From contig JAMSLZ010000001.1 in NCBI GenBank assembly GCA_026027325.1, forward strand, positions 2,852,001 through 2,916,000: 64,000 nt of DNA, in the 5' to 3' direction. Both the position numbers and the translations under genes were made by a program. Under the pieces are notes generated by a model. The model made no database searches. It saw only the letters and a list, made by a program, of their open reading frames with translations, and had not been told where the DNA came from. Shown piece after piece: positions 1-10,939 of the stretch (position 1 is the stretch's first letter; each line of letters opens with the position of its first letter). Origin of the DNA: Actinomucor elegans (lineage: Eukaryota > Mucoromycota > Mucoromycetes > Mucorales > Mucoraceae).

Positions 1-1131
1 AAAAAAAAATGCTACCTGTAAGCCCTAATCTCGATGTTAATGTATATTTTTGTAAGCAAACACTATTAAGGACAAAGACACCTAGGATATTCTGAAACAG
101 AGGCAAGGCTGAAAGTGAAAACCTGCATGAATCGGTACTTTTACTGAATGTACAAGAACGCAAAAGAATCAGACTAGTGTGCGTGAACTGTATGAGCAAT
201 GCAGGTCGCACAAGAGTAGAGAAAAAGTGTTGTACATAACACTGATATACTTATAATGCAAAAATACTAGAAGATTCATTTACTCGAGGCTGGTAAAAGA
301 TAAAATTACCCAAATTATAGTTTATACAAGTATAATATTATGGACATTATGGACATTAAATAAAGGCGGCTTTTTAAGTACGTTAATCAACGATTGAAAA
401 TCGGCTCAAGTAGACAGACCGTAATTTTGAAAAGGTACTGGATAGAACTGATTATAACTCGGTCAATATTCAATAATAAAGACCAGCTCAATAATATGCA
501 TATCATATAGCTATATTTACTGTATAATTAAAATTGTTTTTTCAAGCAAAGCTTTTATTCTTGAGAAATTTGATTTCAAAAGGTCTGTTCAAATAGGCAG
601 ACCGGGGGATAATCTCCACGTTATTTAAAAATTGAGATACTAAAATTGGATTTATTTATTAGCCACAAGTCAATGAAAAGAGATTTAGTGTAAATAGTAT
701 CAAGACTATATAGCTGGATGTCAGTAATTACTTTAAACTGACATTTGAATAATAAAAACGTTTAGATAAAAAAAAATGCATTGATAGAAAATCTTATAAC
801 ACATCGAATGATGCATGGAATAGCTTGTATTATCTCAAACCTGTAGAACATACGTTGATAAACATTTAAATTTCTTACTTTTTAAAATGCTCCCGTACCA
901 TGTATATCTCTTAGATAAATATATATATATATATATATATATACATGTTTTTAAATATATCTATGTTGACTAGTTATAAATAATACTTCGGTATGATCGC
1001 TGTTAAGCCTCATAAAAAGAAAACAAAATGGTTTTTAAATTTCCCCTAAAATCTGGCTATCTTTACAACTCATATTTCTCGATTTATTCCAGCTTAATGT
1101 TGCTTCTAAAGATTAGTTCGTGTTCCAAATG

Positions 1132-1178
<47 letters not shown>
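1..1178. other. Intergenic AT-rich DNA with AT and poly-A simple repeats
   Basis: No coding signal was found on either strand. The stretch holds an (AT)n microsatellite at about 921-942 and an uninterrupted run of 47 A at 1132-1178 that abuts the 3' end of the transposase relic. On the relic's sense strand this run is poly-T, so it is not a retroposed poly-A tail. Confidence 0.6.
1132..1178. repeat. Poly-A homopolymer of 47 bases
   Basis: An unbroken A run read directly from the sequence. Its true length may differ because homopolymers of this size are prone to assembly error. Confidence 0.9.
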
Positions 1179-1181
<3 letters not shown>

Positions 1182-2425
1182 AGCTAGAGTCCATTTCAAC
1201 GTCTTCATCAAGGTCTACAGTACTATCTACATTATGAAATTTCTCTTGATAAGTTTTGCACTGTAAAACCCACCTCTTTCAAACAGAGAGCAGTGATTTT
1301 TCTGGTGCACTCTTTAATGAAGCTACCAACTTTTCTCTCAAAGTAGAAATTATCTCCTCAGGATCAAGATTATAAACAATTGGATTTTTTTTACTATTGC
1401 CCATGCCTTCCTAATTGGCTTCACCTCTGGGTGATATGGACGAATAAATAGTGTTCTATGCCCATAAGAAGTAGCAATATCGCGACATGCAAATTAGCGG
1501 CTTTGTTCGCAAATCTTGTATAGCTTGCAAAAATGTCTTTTTACCTATTTTATTATTGGAGGGCGCCAAAAGATTATTTTGCAAAAACCAATCCACGATT
1601 TTATTCTTATTTGATGCAGTAGTTGGTACTGGATTTGTTCGGCGTTTGTGATAAGATGCATCGTCCATATGAATGATACAAAGAGCTATATGGTTGGATG
1701 GTACGACAAGCAGTATCGAACAATCGCTCGAGCTTCTCAGCATTGAAGTGTCCATGATAAGCAATATATAGATTTTTGTCATCTTGGACAGGCCATACGT
1801 TCACACTTTATTGAATGATTTCTGCTCTTCGCCCATGACCCTCTTTGAAGACAATGAAGGCAGCGAATATTACAAACATTGGTTTTCCTCCGTTTTCATT
1901 TACAACATCTCGTGGTCTTACCCAGGTACATCCTGTAGAATGATCCACATGACAGTAAGGCTCATCAAGGAATACAAGATGATTGGGGTAGAATTTGCCG
2001 TTAATATGGGCCAAACGCTGGCTAACATAGGATTCTCTGTACAGCATAATTGTCTGTGAATCATAAAAGATGTTTTTTCTAATACTCTTTTCGTACTTAG
2101 AACCCAAAATCTGAGTATCTCGCAAATATACATCATATGAGGCCTTAATATGATAAGAGTCTTCTAACATCTTCAACATCCGTTTGACAGTATTGGTTTT
2201 GCCACTTTCGTTGCTTTGAAGAACAATCTCTTCTAAGGCAGAACTATATTCCGGATCAAAAGAACATCTTGGTCGACTAACGGGTTTATTTTCGGAAGCT
2301 TCCACGGGGTGATTATACATATGAATGACTTTTCTTGCGGCGTGTCCAGAAATACCACAGACCACTATTAGAAGGTCCCGTTTTTCAAGGCTGCGATACT
2401 TTCTGTTTTCAAATTCTGTTCTCAA
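1179..2425 (-). pseudogene. Broken Tc1/mariner (IS630/DDE_3)-type transposase
   Basis: The longest open part (2425 to 1808) starts with a helix-turn-helix-like section and includes FLDEPYCHVDHS, which matches the first catalytic Asp region of IS630/Tc1-type enzymes. The next block, with HMDDASYHK (second Asp) and RRTNPVPTTAS, lies in another frame at about 1456-1782. A third block near 1400-1450 reads YGHRTLFIRPYHPEVKPIRKAW, the place where the family has its last acidic residue (NPIExxW); here that position is Arg. A tail rich in Asp/Glu (DLDEDVEMD) follows to about 1180, with an in-frame TGA before it. At least two frameshifts, one stop and the missing acidic residue mean it cannot be active. 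Terminal inverted repeats were not identified. Family assignment is from motif recognition. Confidence 0.8.
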
Positions 2426-3269
2426 AAGAAGTCAGTTATTGAGGTTTGCCTCAATCTGCTGAGATTCACACTGATTGATTCTCCATACAATGTACTATTG
2501 ATCGATTTAACGTGGAATAAGAACATCTCTTTTGAGTAACACGCCAGAATCAGTGAGCATTGAAGATTATTGTATCATTAATCAGGTAAAACCTTTAATG
2601 TAGATGCACTATTATTTTACAGGGCCACAGGCGTTTTTCAAATCGTGTTTCTTTCTTTCCAGCAGAGAGCAAACTAAAATGTTATTAAAAACGTAAATTG
2701 GGTCAATCTAATGAATAAAGAAGTTGCATTTGAGATTTTTCTGAATATAATTAATATTATATCTTATAAATTTATAGAGCCCATTGCCCACATTAGATTC
2801 CGCCTTGTTCGAGGTAAGACATAGGCTGGATACACAATTCCTGCATCACAGTAAAAAGAAGTTTATCAGTATTTTTTTATTTTTATTTTTGTACATTAAA
2901 AATGGTGAAATGCAGCTGCTTATAGTCAAAAGAACGTAGTTTGAACGAGTGAATATTGCAGTTCAAGATAAACCTACATCCTCAAGTAAGAAAAGAGAAC
3001 ACAATTAGAAGTTAATTTGACAAGATGAGGCTAATATTAGTTAAAGTCGATTAGATTGAGATATCTAGCCAGGAGATATCCATCAACATATTAACAAAGA
3101 TTATAATTCAGTATAGGATGTAGTATTAGATATATAAGACTGTATAGTCGTTTGATTTAGTTACAAGAGAGGTTTATATTTATTGGAACAAGGCAAATTT
3201 ACAGGAAATGAAGAATATTACTATCTATACTTTAAAAAGCATGCTTTGTTAGTGTTTTAGCTAGAGAAA
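2426..3269. other. Intergenic, no feature recognised
   Basis: AT-rich DNA upstream of the transposase relic and downstream of the hydrolase gene. No convincing open frame, RNA gene or repeat was seen. Confidence 0.5.
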
Positions 3270-3968
3270 TTATTTAGCAGCAATCTTGGCAGCTTCTTGA
3301 GCACCGTTGTAGGAGCTCATAACATGAGCATAGCTAGGGATACGCTTAGCGAACAAAGCAGCCATACCGTTGATATCCTTGCGCCAGTCACGACCCAATT
3401 CACAAGCAACAGCGAACCAGTTAGTCAATTGAACACCAGCTTGTTGCATTCTCAACCAAGAAGCATCACGGACAGCTTCACTGAATGTACCGGAGGCATC
3501 GGTAACAACAAAGACTTCATAGCCAGCCTTTTTGGCAGAGAGAGCAACAAAAGTGACACATACATCAGTGACAATACCAGAGATAATGACTTGCTTCTTG
3601 CCAGTCTTCTTGATGGCTTGGACGAAACGCTCATCATCCCAAGCATTGATTTGACCAGGACGAGCAATATAAGGAGCACCAGGGAAGAGGCTCTTGAGCT
3701 CAGGAAGCAAAGGACCATTGGGACCATCTTCACGAGAGGTGGTAAGAATGGTGGAAGCGTTGAAGTACTTGGCGGTTTCGGCAAGACCCATAACATTGGT
3801 ATAAAAAGTATCAGGGTTGTAATCTTGGACCAAGTTGAAGAGACCGGTTTGGTGATCAACAAACAAAAAGACACTGTCATTGACGCTAAGACGGTTGTAA
3901 ACGTCAGCAGCGACAGAGGAAGCCATGGCAGCAACACCAATTAAAGCAGTAGCAAGAGAGAAACGCAT
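3270..3968 (-). CDS. Secreted YcaC-like isochorismatase-fold cysteine hydrolase
   Basis: Uninterrupted frame of 232 residues. Residues 1-21 form a classic signal peptide (MRFSLATALIGVAAMASSVA, then A-D), so I start at the ATG at 3968 and not at the longer upstream frame. The rest is an isochorismatase-like domain closest in pattern to bacterial YcaC. The catalytic Asp is in FVDHQTG (Asp38), followed by REDGPNGPLLPEL and ARPGQINAWD, then the nucleophile in GIVTDVCV (Cys137), and VTDASGTF and ACELGRDW near the end. YcaC-type enzymes are cysteine hydrolases of poorly known substrate. A secreted or vacuolar copy is unusual, and the absence of introns among intron-rich neighbours is compatible with acquisition from bacteria. 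A TATAAAAA box lies about 70 bp upstream. The fold call is secure; the substrate is unknown. Confidence 0.9.
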   Translation of the reverse strand: MRFSLATALIGVAAMASSVAADVYNRLSVNDSVFLFVDHQTGLFNLVQDYNPDTFYTNVMGLAETAKYFNASTILTTSREDGPNGPLLPELKSLFPGAPYIARPGQINAWDDERFVQAIKKTGKKQVIISGIVTDVCVTFVALSAKKAGYEVFVVTDASGTFSEAVRDASWLRMQQAGVQLTNWFAVACELGRDWRKDINGMAALFAKRIPSYAHVMSSYNGAQEAAKIAAK

Positions 3969-4035
3969 TATATATATAAAAGTAGTATAAAACGGTTGTT
4001 TAGATAAAGAAACCTGAACTCCCAAAATCAGGTTC

Positions 4036-4046
4036 CTTTTTATATG
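4036..4046 (-). promoter_or_regulatory. TATA box of the YcaC-like gene
   Basis: CATATAAAAAG on the minus strand, about 70 bp before the ATG at 3968, at a distance typical for fungal core promoters. Confidence 0.5.
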
Positions 4047-6776
4047 AATTCCAGGCTTATACACAACAGATACATTTGTCAGTCAAGCTCAGGTTTCAAA
4101 TCATCGCTTACTATAAAATCAGGTTCTACTTCATCTGCATTGACTTTATGCTTTTAAACTCAGTTGCGGCATAGCGCAATTTACTAATGATTACCAAGGA
4201 TTTTTTTTAGCGCTAAAACATTTTTATTGAATTGAAACCTTTGACCCTGGAACCTGTTATCGTTTTAAAAGAGCTTGAAGATTTGAGATTAAATAAGGCT
4301 GATTCATTCTCTACTGAAGAATGCGAATCGATTGAAAACTTTATTTGCAATTGACAGAGACAGGATAGAGCACTACATTTTCAAAGACAACACGAGTTTC
4401 AAGTGACACAGCCATACGATCTCGGCTTGATGATCAAGTAAAGTAGACATTTACGATGTTGGGTAATCGCTGACAAAGAAATCTTAATCCTATGGTTACA
4501 CATAGCTTGCTTACTCGTCTATTTGTAAACGACGCAATAGCCAATCAGAATATAGAATTACCCAGCCAAGCACAGATTCAAATATGCTTTGCCACAGATA
4601 TGTCTCGTTGATTACCTTTGATTCCACTTAGTTTATGTATATCAGTGATTCATGTATCAGACTGAATGAATCACTAAACAACTATTGTACGGCGACACGA
4701 AATATAAATATGCTTATTAGATCTAGCTATTAGGAAATAAACGGCTATCAATTAAATGCGCAACAAAACTATTCCCATCAATCTATTCGTTTCCCTATAG
4801 CTTACAGATCTTTATCGTATATCGAAGAAGGAACAAGCTCAAATTAGCTGAAACCACGCTTAACAAGTTTCAGCTGCTAAAAGGCATTGGGTTTCAGTGT
4901 GCAGTAAGTAACCATATTAACCCAAAAAATCTATTTGCAATATAGGCTCCTTTGTATTTGATTCAACTCATTTTAAGAGATTGGCGAAACAGCATTATTA
5001 TGATTCATAAGTTTTAAGAGTTATGAATTTTCCTTTTGACAGATATCATATAAGCGTGTGACCCATCTTTTTGGGAGTTTCAAATGAACTTGTATGTTGC
5101 ATAGTACTCAAAATAGCTATGTATCAGTTTATCAGGCCTACCTCTGCATTAAGGTCTAGCGGTATTTTATCGGATGGCTTTTTGCGATTACCCACGGAAA
5201 CTACTGTTCCCATCTCAACACTGATAATGAAACATTTTATCGTATCAGAAATGACCAATAAAAGTAAATGAGACTGTAAATAAATCAAAGACACTAGATT
5301 TTTTTTAGCAGGCGCGGCAGTTCATTAATGCCAATATTCTAGTTATTAAATGAGCCTTTGGAGTCGATATCAGCTTGTCTAAGATTTGATCAGTGTGCAA
5401 TATTGATTTTTTGAGCAATAGTTTTGATATTCAGAGAGTGAACCTTTAGTTGTGTACTGAGCATCGTGGTATTTGAATTCTCTTTGAGCTGATACATGTT
5501 TTGTGGCAAGATAGAACATTCAATCCACAATCGTAATACTTGGCTGATCGGAAAAAAAAAGTATATTTTCATTCAAGGAATCAAATTCGCTTGTATGGTG
5601 AACCTTATTTTCGATTTCAGTCGATCAGTTCAGTATATCAAAGTCGATCAAATGAATCAAGTGCATCGTAATGCATAAAATACTGAGCTAATATATAGCA
5701 CCTAAAAAGTAGTACTTAGCGTTTTATTTTAATCATACATACCTGCTTTAGGACAAGAGTTCCTATCTGTAGCAGTTTGCTTAATTGTCAATGACTTCAA
5801 ATAACATGATTACTACTCTTTCAAGAGACACTTAATTTATCAAATAGCTCGATAGAATGATTAAGAGTACAGCCAAGACTGACTGAAGTATGCCTTTGGA
5901 TCAAAATATATTACTCCTTAGATTTTCCAAACACATGCAACTCCAAAGGAACACTTGTCCCCCTAAAAGTATAAGTAAACTATAGTAATATGCCCACAGT
6001 TCTTTGATTTCGGAAGACATATAGAAATAAAACTAATACCAAAGGCTGTATATGTGCACATAAAGACTGAGATACCCTTCTTCTCTAATTGAATGAGAAA
6101 GTTTTGACTTTTGATTCGTTCTAGTGGTTTATTTTTTCCACCCAACTTTCACTTGATTATTGAACAAGGCTGATTAATCCAAATAGTTCTAAAATAGTAC
6201 AAGTTTATAGGCCTAAGGGTATAACATTAATCTCTTTATCTATATACATGCTTTATACAAAAAAAAAAGGAGTTGTATTCCTGAGATGTAGCCAATTCAG
6301 TTCATTCACTTTTTACTTTTCTCTTGACAAGTAAGAAAGTAATCGACTAAGTTCATGTATGATATATAAAAGACAAATAATATTTTTGATTAGAAATGGC
6401 AAACTTATAGTCCGTTAAGCTTGTATTTGTTTAATTTGATCTTGGTGTATATATGTTGTTAAGGGCGACTATTTATCATGCGTATAAACCATAAATCCAC
6501 CCTTTGAATCAACCGTTAACCCTTAGTCCTGGAATAAATATACATGCCATTATAAATTTAAAATTTGTGTAAACATATACAAATAGGAAAGGTTGATCTT
6601 CAAAAAAAAAAAAAAAATCGTATGCATATATGTCACTATTATGATTCGATATTTAAGCTTTCGTAGTTTAATCCTCCAACTCCGTATACTGTTTCCATAC
6701 TCAAGGAGCACCTAATCACACATATTCATATGCATGTTTAGGTGCCAATGCGAGATATATCATATCTCCAAATTTG

Positions 6777-6784
6777 TATAAATA
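6777..6784 (+). promoter_or_regulatory. TATA box of the cysteine-rich secreted protein gene
   Basis: TATAAATA 60 bp upstream of the ATG at 6844. It supports the downstream start, because translation from the upstream in-frame ATG at 6742 would begin before the box. Confidence 0.6.
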
Positions 6785-6843
6785 GTGGAAGGATTCTGGT
6801 TTTTACAGACTGGATATCTTCATATACTCATATCTATAATATC

Positions 6844-7287
6844 ATGAAGTTTACATTACTTGTTATTGCCGTTGCTGCTTTTACCAGTGTTTCTGCTATG
6901 GATGACCCTGATAAAGAAATTATTAGAGACCAGGGTCGAGGCGAAATGTGCTATGATAGGCCTAAAAAGGCTGCCTACTGTGGAGCTCATCTTGAATGTG
7001 TCGATGGATATTGTGATCTTAAATCTGAATTGCCCAAAGATGTTAAAGGTTGTATCCAAATGTTGAACAACATGGGTGCGAATATCAAGTTAGGGGATGC
7101 TGCTTACTATGGTGGATACTGCTATACTGATAGCTGCCATGCTATGTATGACAAAATCAATTCTTGTGATGATCCAGAGGGCTACTGCGGAGGAGAATGT
7201 AAATATTGCATCAAGCTCGACAACCGCAAGTGCAGGGGACGTGGATATAAGTTTTCACTCAAAGATTTAATTGAAGGCATCTTTTAA
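6844..7287 (+). CDS. Small secreted cysteine-rich protein, unknown function
   Basis: A single-exon gene of 147 residues. Residues 1-18 are a signal peptide (MKFTLLVIAVAAFTSVSA). The mature part of about 129 residues has 12 cysteines, an even number consistent with six disulfides, spaced in pairs such as GYC, GGYCY, GYCGGECKYC. It is otherwise hydrophilic and ends in a short basic/amphipathic tail (KFSLKDLIEGIF). I chose the ATG at 6844 because the signal peptide begins there and a TATAAATA box lies 60 bp upstream. I do not recognise a family. Size, secretion and cysteine density are what fungal effectors, defensive proteins and small cell-wall proteins share, and the sequence does not decide between them. 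Confidence 0.75.
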   Translation: MKFTLLVIAVAAFTSVSAMDDPDKEIIRDQGRGEMCYDRPKKAAYCGAHLECVDGYCDLKSELPKDVKGCIQMLNNMGANIKLGDAAYYGGYCYTDSCHAMYDKINSCDDPEGYCGGECKYCIKLDNRKCRGRGYKFSLKDLIEGIF

Positions 7288-7804
7288 GCAGTAGAAAATG
7301 TAATGTTCAATCCCGAAAACATAGGATTTAATGCATCTATATAGTTTTGTCTTAAATATGTTATCTTCTATTTGATAGCCGAAGAATCTCTTTGTCTTTA
7401 AATTTTTAATCAACATGCTATACTCATAATAAAAAATCAAATGTTACTATGCTTCTATATAATTTATCCATATCGAACATTGAACGGAACTCCATTTTCT
7501 ACTACACTGTCGAGGGTAGGTATCACTGAACAAGAATAAACGGTAGGTTTACAGAATACTTTTGCAATACTATGAGCTGGTTCGTTATAATTAATAGATG
7601 TACATAGTTGTTAGTTTTTTCTCTTCTGTACCGTCTCTTGGCATTTTGTAGCCACTTCTCTGCCATTTTTTGTTAGACATGTTGTTTATATGGCCAACTC
7701 AACTGATCAATGGCAATTGAAATGATGACTGGTGGTATTCTCGACGAGATACTATCAAGTTATAAAAACCATAATTATATATAATCTTGTTCTAATGACC
7801 TCTA

Positions 7805-7885
7805 GATCGCTTGACCGATCTCGGTCAAATATCGCATCTGATAAATAGCACATACTCTCAAAGAGCTTCCGAGTCTATTAGGCCT
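7805..7885 (-). repeat. Dispersed short repeat, reverse copy
   Basis: Reads TGACCGATCTCGGTCAAATA then TCGCATCTGATAAATAGCAC and ends TCTATTAGGCC. It is the reverse complement of the forward consensus (TTCTGAGCATG, then ATGCGACATT, then CCGAGATCG) found at many intergenic sites here. Confidence 0.6.
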
Positions 7886-8802
7886 TTTGTTTAATTGAAG
7901 TACAACTTGTTATATTATATTCATTAGTGATCAATGGCGAATTTATGTATAACTGCAGTTAATATCCTATGCTTTTCTTGACCAAGATCAGACCAATACT
8001 GCATCTGTCAAGTGTGAACTATTATACATGTTACAGGTTTTATTAAAAATAAGTTTTGGTAAATGAACTTGATTCAGTCGAATCTTTAAGTATACTATAT
8101 ATTTTTCTGCTCTTATTAAAAGTATTTATTAAAAGCTATTATATCTATACAAAAACAAACACGTTTTGTTGAAAACAGTACAAATAAAAATATCGCTAAA
8201 CCATGAATGGATTGTATCATATGGCCTTTATTATAATATCTTATCGTCAAAAAAATTTGCTGGCATAAATCTATCCCTACTATTTTGACAGTCTTTGTTG
8301 AGTCAAAGTATATCTCTTTCTACGGCTTTGAGCAGTGTATTTCATAACATCATCAAGTTTTTAACGTTTTCCAAACTATAAATTTTCTTCGATTGTATCT
8401 TGACTGTTCAAAACTAATCATGAATTACCCCAACACTTATTTCAACGTGTCATATCAATAGAATCAAATACTATGGAAAAGAAGATGTGTCATCTCTAAA
8501 GCAGGTGGTTGATCTCTGAAGATTTTTTGTGGGAAACTATGCAGTCTCAGTAAATGGGTTTACAGCCAATGATATTGCTTGTAGCATCGGTGGGGTGATG
8601 CGTTACCTTTTGGAAATCTCCATATTACGCAACCCAAAAATTGATTAATATGGGTTAAAATATACTATAACTGTGATACAATAAGCTCGTTCGCATGTGA
8701 TAAGATAGGCCAAAGACATAGTAGCACTTCTTCTATAGTTCATGTGACATTAGACTCTTTTTGTACGGATCAAGCTGACAAAATCCATTCGCTTAGGCTG
8801 GC

Positions 8803-8810
8803 TATTTAAA
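8803..8810 (+). promoter_or_regulatory. TATA-like box of the SCP2 gene
   Basis: TATTTAAA 55 bp before the ATG at 8865, followed by a T-rich leader. Placement is typical of a fungal core promoter. Confidence 0.45.
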
Positions 8811-8864
8811 TGAACGCGTCTTCAATTTTTCTTATTTCTTTACTTTCTTTTTCATTATTCAAAT

Positions 8865-9254
8865 ATGTCTGATATCATTGTGCCTGGATTCAAGAGTTCC
8901 GAACTCATTGCCGAGTTGAGCAAGGCTTTTGAAGCATTCAGCCCCGAGGAAAGAGCTAAGTTAATCAAACAAGTCAATGGTGTCTTCCAATTTGTCATCA
9001 AGAACAGCGAAGGAAAGGAAGAGGTTTTCACTGTTGATGTTAAGAAGGAAGGAAAGGTCGTTCGTGGTAAGGGCGCTACCAAGGCTGATGCTATTTTGTC
9101 TTTGAAGGATGCCGACTTTGTTGACTTGGCTACTGGCAAGTTGAATGGTCAAAAGGCTTATATGAGCGGTAAACTCAAGATTAAGGGTCAAATCATGCTC
9201 GCCATGAAGCTCGATAACGTTTTCAAGGCTGTCAACCCTACTGCCAAGCTCTAA
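8865..9254 (+). CDS. Single-domain sterol carrier protein 2 (SCP2), peroxisomal
   Basis: Intronless frame of 129 residues made of one SCP2 domain: an amphipathic first helix (residues 10-35), a central GVFQFVIKNSEGKEEVFTVD sheet region, then GKGATKADAILSLKDADFVD and the hydrophobic-cavity part with GKLNGQKAYMSGKLKIKG. It ends in Ala-Lys-Leu, a canonical type 1 peroxisomal targeting signal. Family members bind fatty acyl-CoA and sterol-like lipids and support peroxisomal lipid metabolism. Lysine is abundant, as usual. A TATTTAAA box 55 bp upstream and a T-rich leader support the start. It stands alone, with no attached thiolase or dehydrogenase domain. Confidence 0.95.
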   Translation: MSDIIVPGFKSSELIAELSKAFEAFSPEERAKLIKQVNGVFQFVIKNSEGKEEVFTVDVKKEGKVVRGKGATKADAILSLKDADFVDLATGKLNGQKAYMSGKLKIKGQIMLAMKLDNVFKAVNPTAKL

Positions 9255-9442
9255 ATTGTACAGTATCCCCATTTTTTTGCCATCTATATTATACATCCTT
9301 CTTCAGTTAACTGCTTTACTTGAATAAAGACTAATTCTTTGTTACAATATGAACCTAATTATCACTGTTTCTGGGGTTTGAACAATGCCAGAAGAAAAGA
9401 AAACCGTTTACACGTCACAGACGTGACTGAATATTCAATATA

Positions 9443-10939
9443 TTATAGAAGATATGTTTCCTTCTCTACAATTTCATAATTGCATATACAGTCATCAATC
9501 CATTCCTTGGATATCAGCGTCTTGTCTGGATACATTCTCTTCAAATCAATTGTATTACGCTCTTTGCTGCAGACAACCATATCATCAGAATCTCCAACAC
9601 AACCATGGCCAATAGTAATATATCTGCGGTACGTGTTATCTTGATCATCTATCAAACCTACTCGAAGTCCTTTGAACAGGTTGTGTTTCTATATAAAATA
9701 ATTGTCAAAAAAAATGAATGCATCATGACTACTGAAAAAAAAAAAAATTACGCCAGCATTTTTAATTTTCCTTGCTTTGATTGGAGCGCCTGTTCTGCCA
9801 TGATCAATATCGCCCTGTATTTCAAATCTATCTTCAGGCACTATATGCCCCTTTTCATTACATATTCTCAACCCTGTGTTATTGTCAATGTATATCTATA
9901 TTATGTTACAACAACAAAAAAGCCACTTACAGTTTTCATTTAGTATATAACATCCATACAATATAGCCAAATGGTATTCCCGATTTGCTTCAAGAGCGAG
10001 TCCATGTTTATCTAGAATCTATTGTTAATAATGGACCATGATCAAGCCAGATATCCAATTTACCTGTATCGAGTATAACATGAGTAATATGTGGAGTGAG
10101 TTCTGTTTCCATTATCACGTTAGGTACATTGAAATCCTGCTAAACGGTATTAGTATTTGGGGGAAGAGGGACAACAACATCCAAAAGTTACAAAATTCTT
10201 ACAGGGATACGATTCTCATTCAATTGAAGGATTCGGTATTGTCTAGAAGACTCTGCATTCGTTGATTCCAGGGATTCATTTATAGGTGCAGAAACTATTG
10301 CTCAAATACGCATTAAATTCTATATCCTATTCGACATGAATTTAATTACCTTCGGTACATAGCCGAGGTAGAGAATTCGCTACATAGTAAAATAAACAAT
10401 AAATACTTTGATAAATATGTATGTTGTATGTGTATTTACAATTGGATACCAGTTCCGCTGGTTTTGGTAGGTATTGAACAGGCACTTGTGCCAGGTCAAG
10501 CTTACAAACGCGTTCAAACTCCTCTTTTGCTACCTTGAATTCTTGCACTACACTTTGGATAGATTTGGCCTCGATCAACTGTTTTAAATTCAAAGGTTTG
10601 GTACATGTTGGGCAATGACCTTTGTCTATGATGCTCTTCTCTATACAGCCTTGACAAAACGTATGTCCGCAAGTCGTTCTCGTCGCTTCATTAAATAAGG
10701 AAAGACTAAAAACCGCGTTAGTGCAAGGAATTATAATAAAAAAAAAGGGTTCATTCTGTTATAATTTACCAAATGGGGCACCTTAATTCTCTTGCCATGC
10801 CAGCTAATAAGCCGCCTATAGTGAGTGTTCCCTTTTCTGCTTCGATCTTTTCTTGATACATATCTAACTTGTTCCTTGAGATACAAACGCAGCAAGAGAG
10901 CAGGTTACTGTGGACATTTAAAGCTGACCCAGTGAGCAT
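9443..10939 (-). CDS. BRCA1-like E3 ligase: N-terminal RING, C-terminal tandem BRCT
   Basis: My nine-exon reconstruction on the minus strand gives 359 residues. Exons: 10770-10939, 10440-10705, 10350-10379, 10203-10294, 10064-10136, 9931-10011, 9752-9873 and 9443-9688, all joined at GT-AG in phase (eight coding blocks, seven introns; an extra 5' exon is possible). The RING is a perfect C3HC4: Cys54, 57, 69, His71, Cys74, 77, 88, 91 (CPICLSLF, CGHTFCQGC, CPTC). The first BRCT (about 175-255) has THVILDTD and ILNENWLRIC; the second (about 280-359) has FKGLRVGL, SKEWIDDC and ends in TYLL. Between them RFEIQGDIDHGR parallels human BRCA1 closely. BRCA1/BARD1 proteins are nuclear ubiquitin ligases in DNA-break repair. 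The phosphopeptide-binding Lys of BRCA1 BRCT1 appears replaced by Asp. There is no large middle region and no ankyrin repeats. I start at 10939 because a stop (TAA) lies just upstream in frame and the leader is pyrimidine-rich. Confidence 0.85.

Larger units (their letters stand above)
3969..6843. other. Intergenic, no gene supported
   Basis: Contains the promoters of the hydrolase gene (left) and the cysteine-rich gene (right). Frames of about 60 residues near 5071, 5390, 5496 and 5963 have no start context, compositional signal or recognisable homology, so I treat them as chance. Confidence 0.5.
7288..8864. other. Intergenic with one copy of the dispersed short repeat
   Basis: No gene seen. 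About 7805-7885 carries a reverse-orientation copy of the intergenic repeat described separately, and a weaker match follows near 7978. The right end is the promoter of the SCP2 gene. Confidence 0.5.

Noticed and set aside
1132..1178. Poly-A tract as evidence of retroposition
   Set aside because: It lies at the 3' side of the relic but is poly-T on the relic's sense strand, and long homopolymers are common throughout the window.
3297..3944. A 215-residue plus-strand frame opposite the YcaC-like gene
   Set aside because: It is a shadow of the minus-strand gene, with low-complexity composition and no domain; the minus frame has signal peptide and catalytic motifs.
10877..10939. A 34-nt intron linking the upstream Asp-rich frame to the BRCA1-like gene
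   Set aside because: It is in phase but much shorter than any other intron here (44-69 nt). An in-frame ATG after a stop with a normal leader explains the start better.
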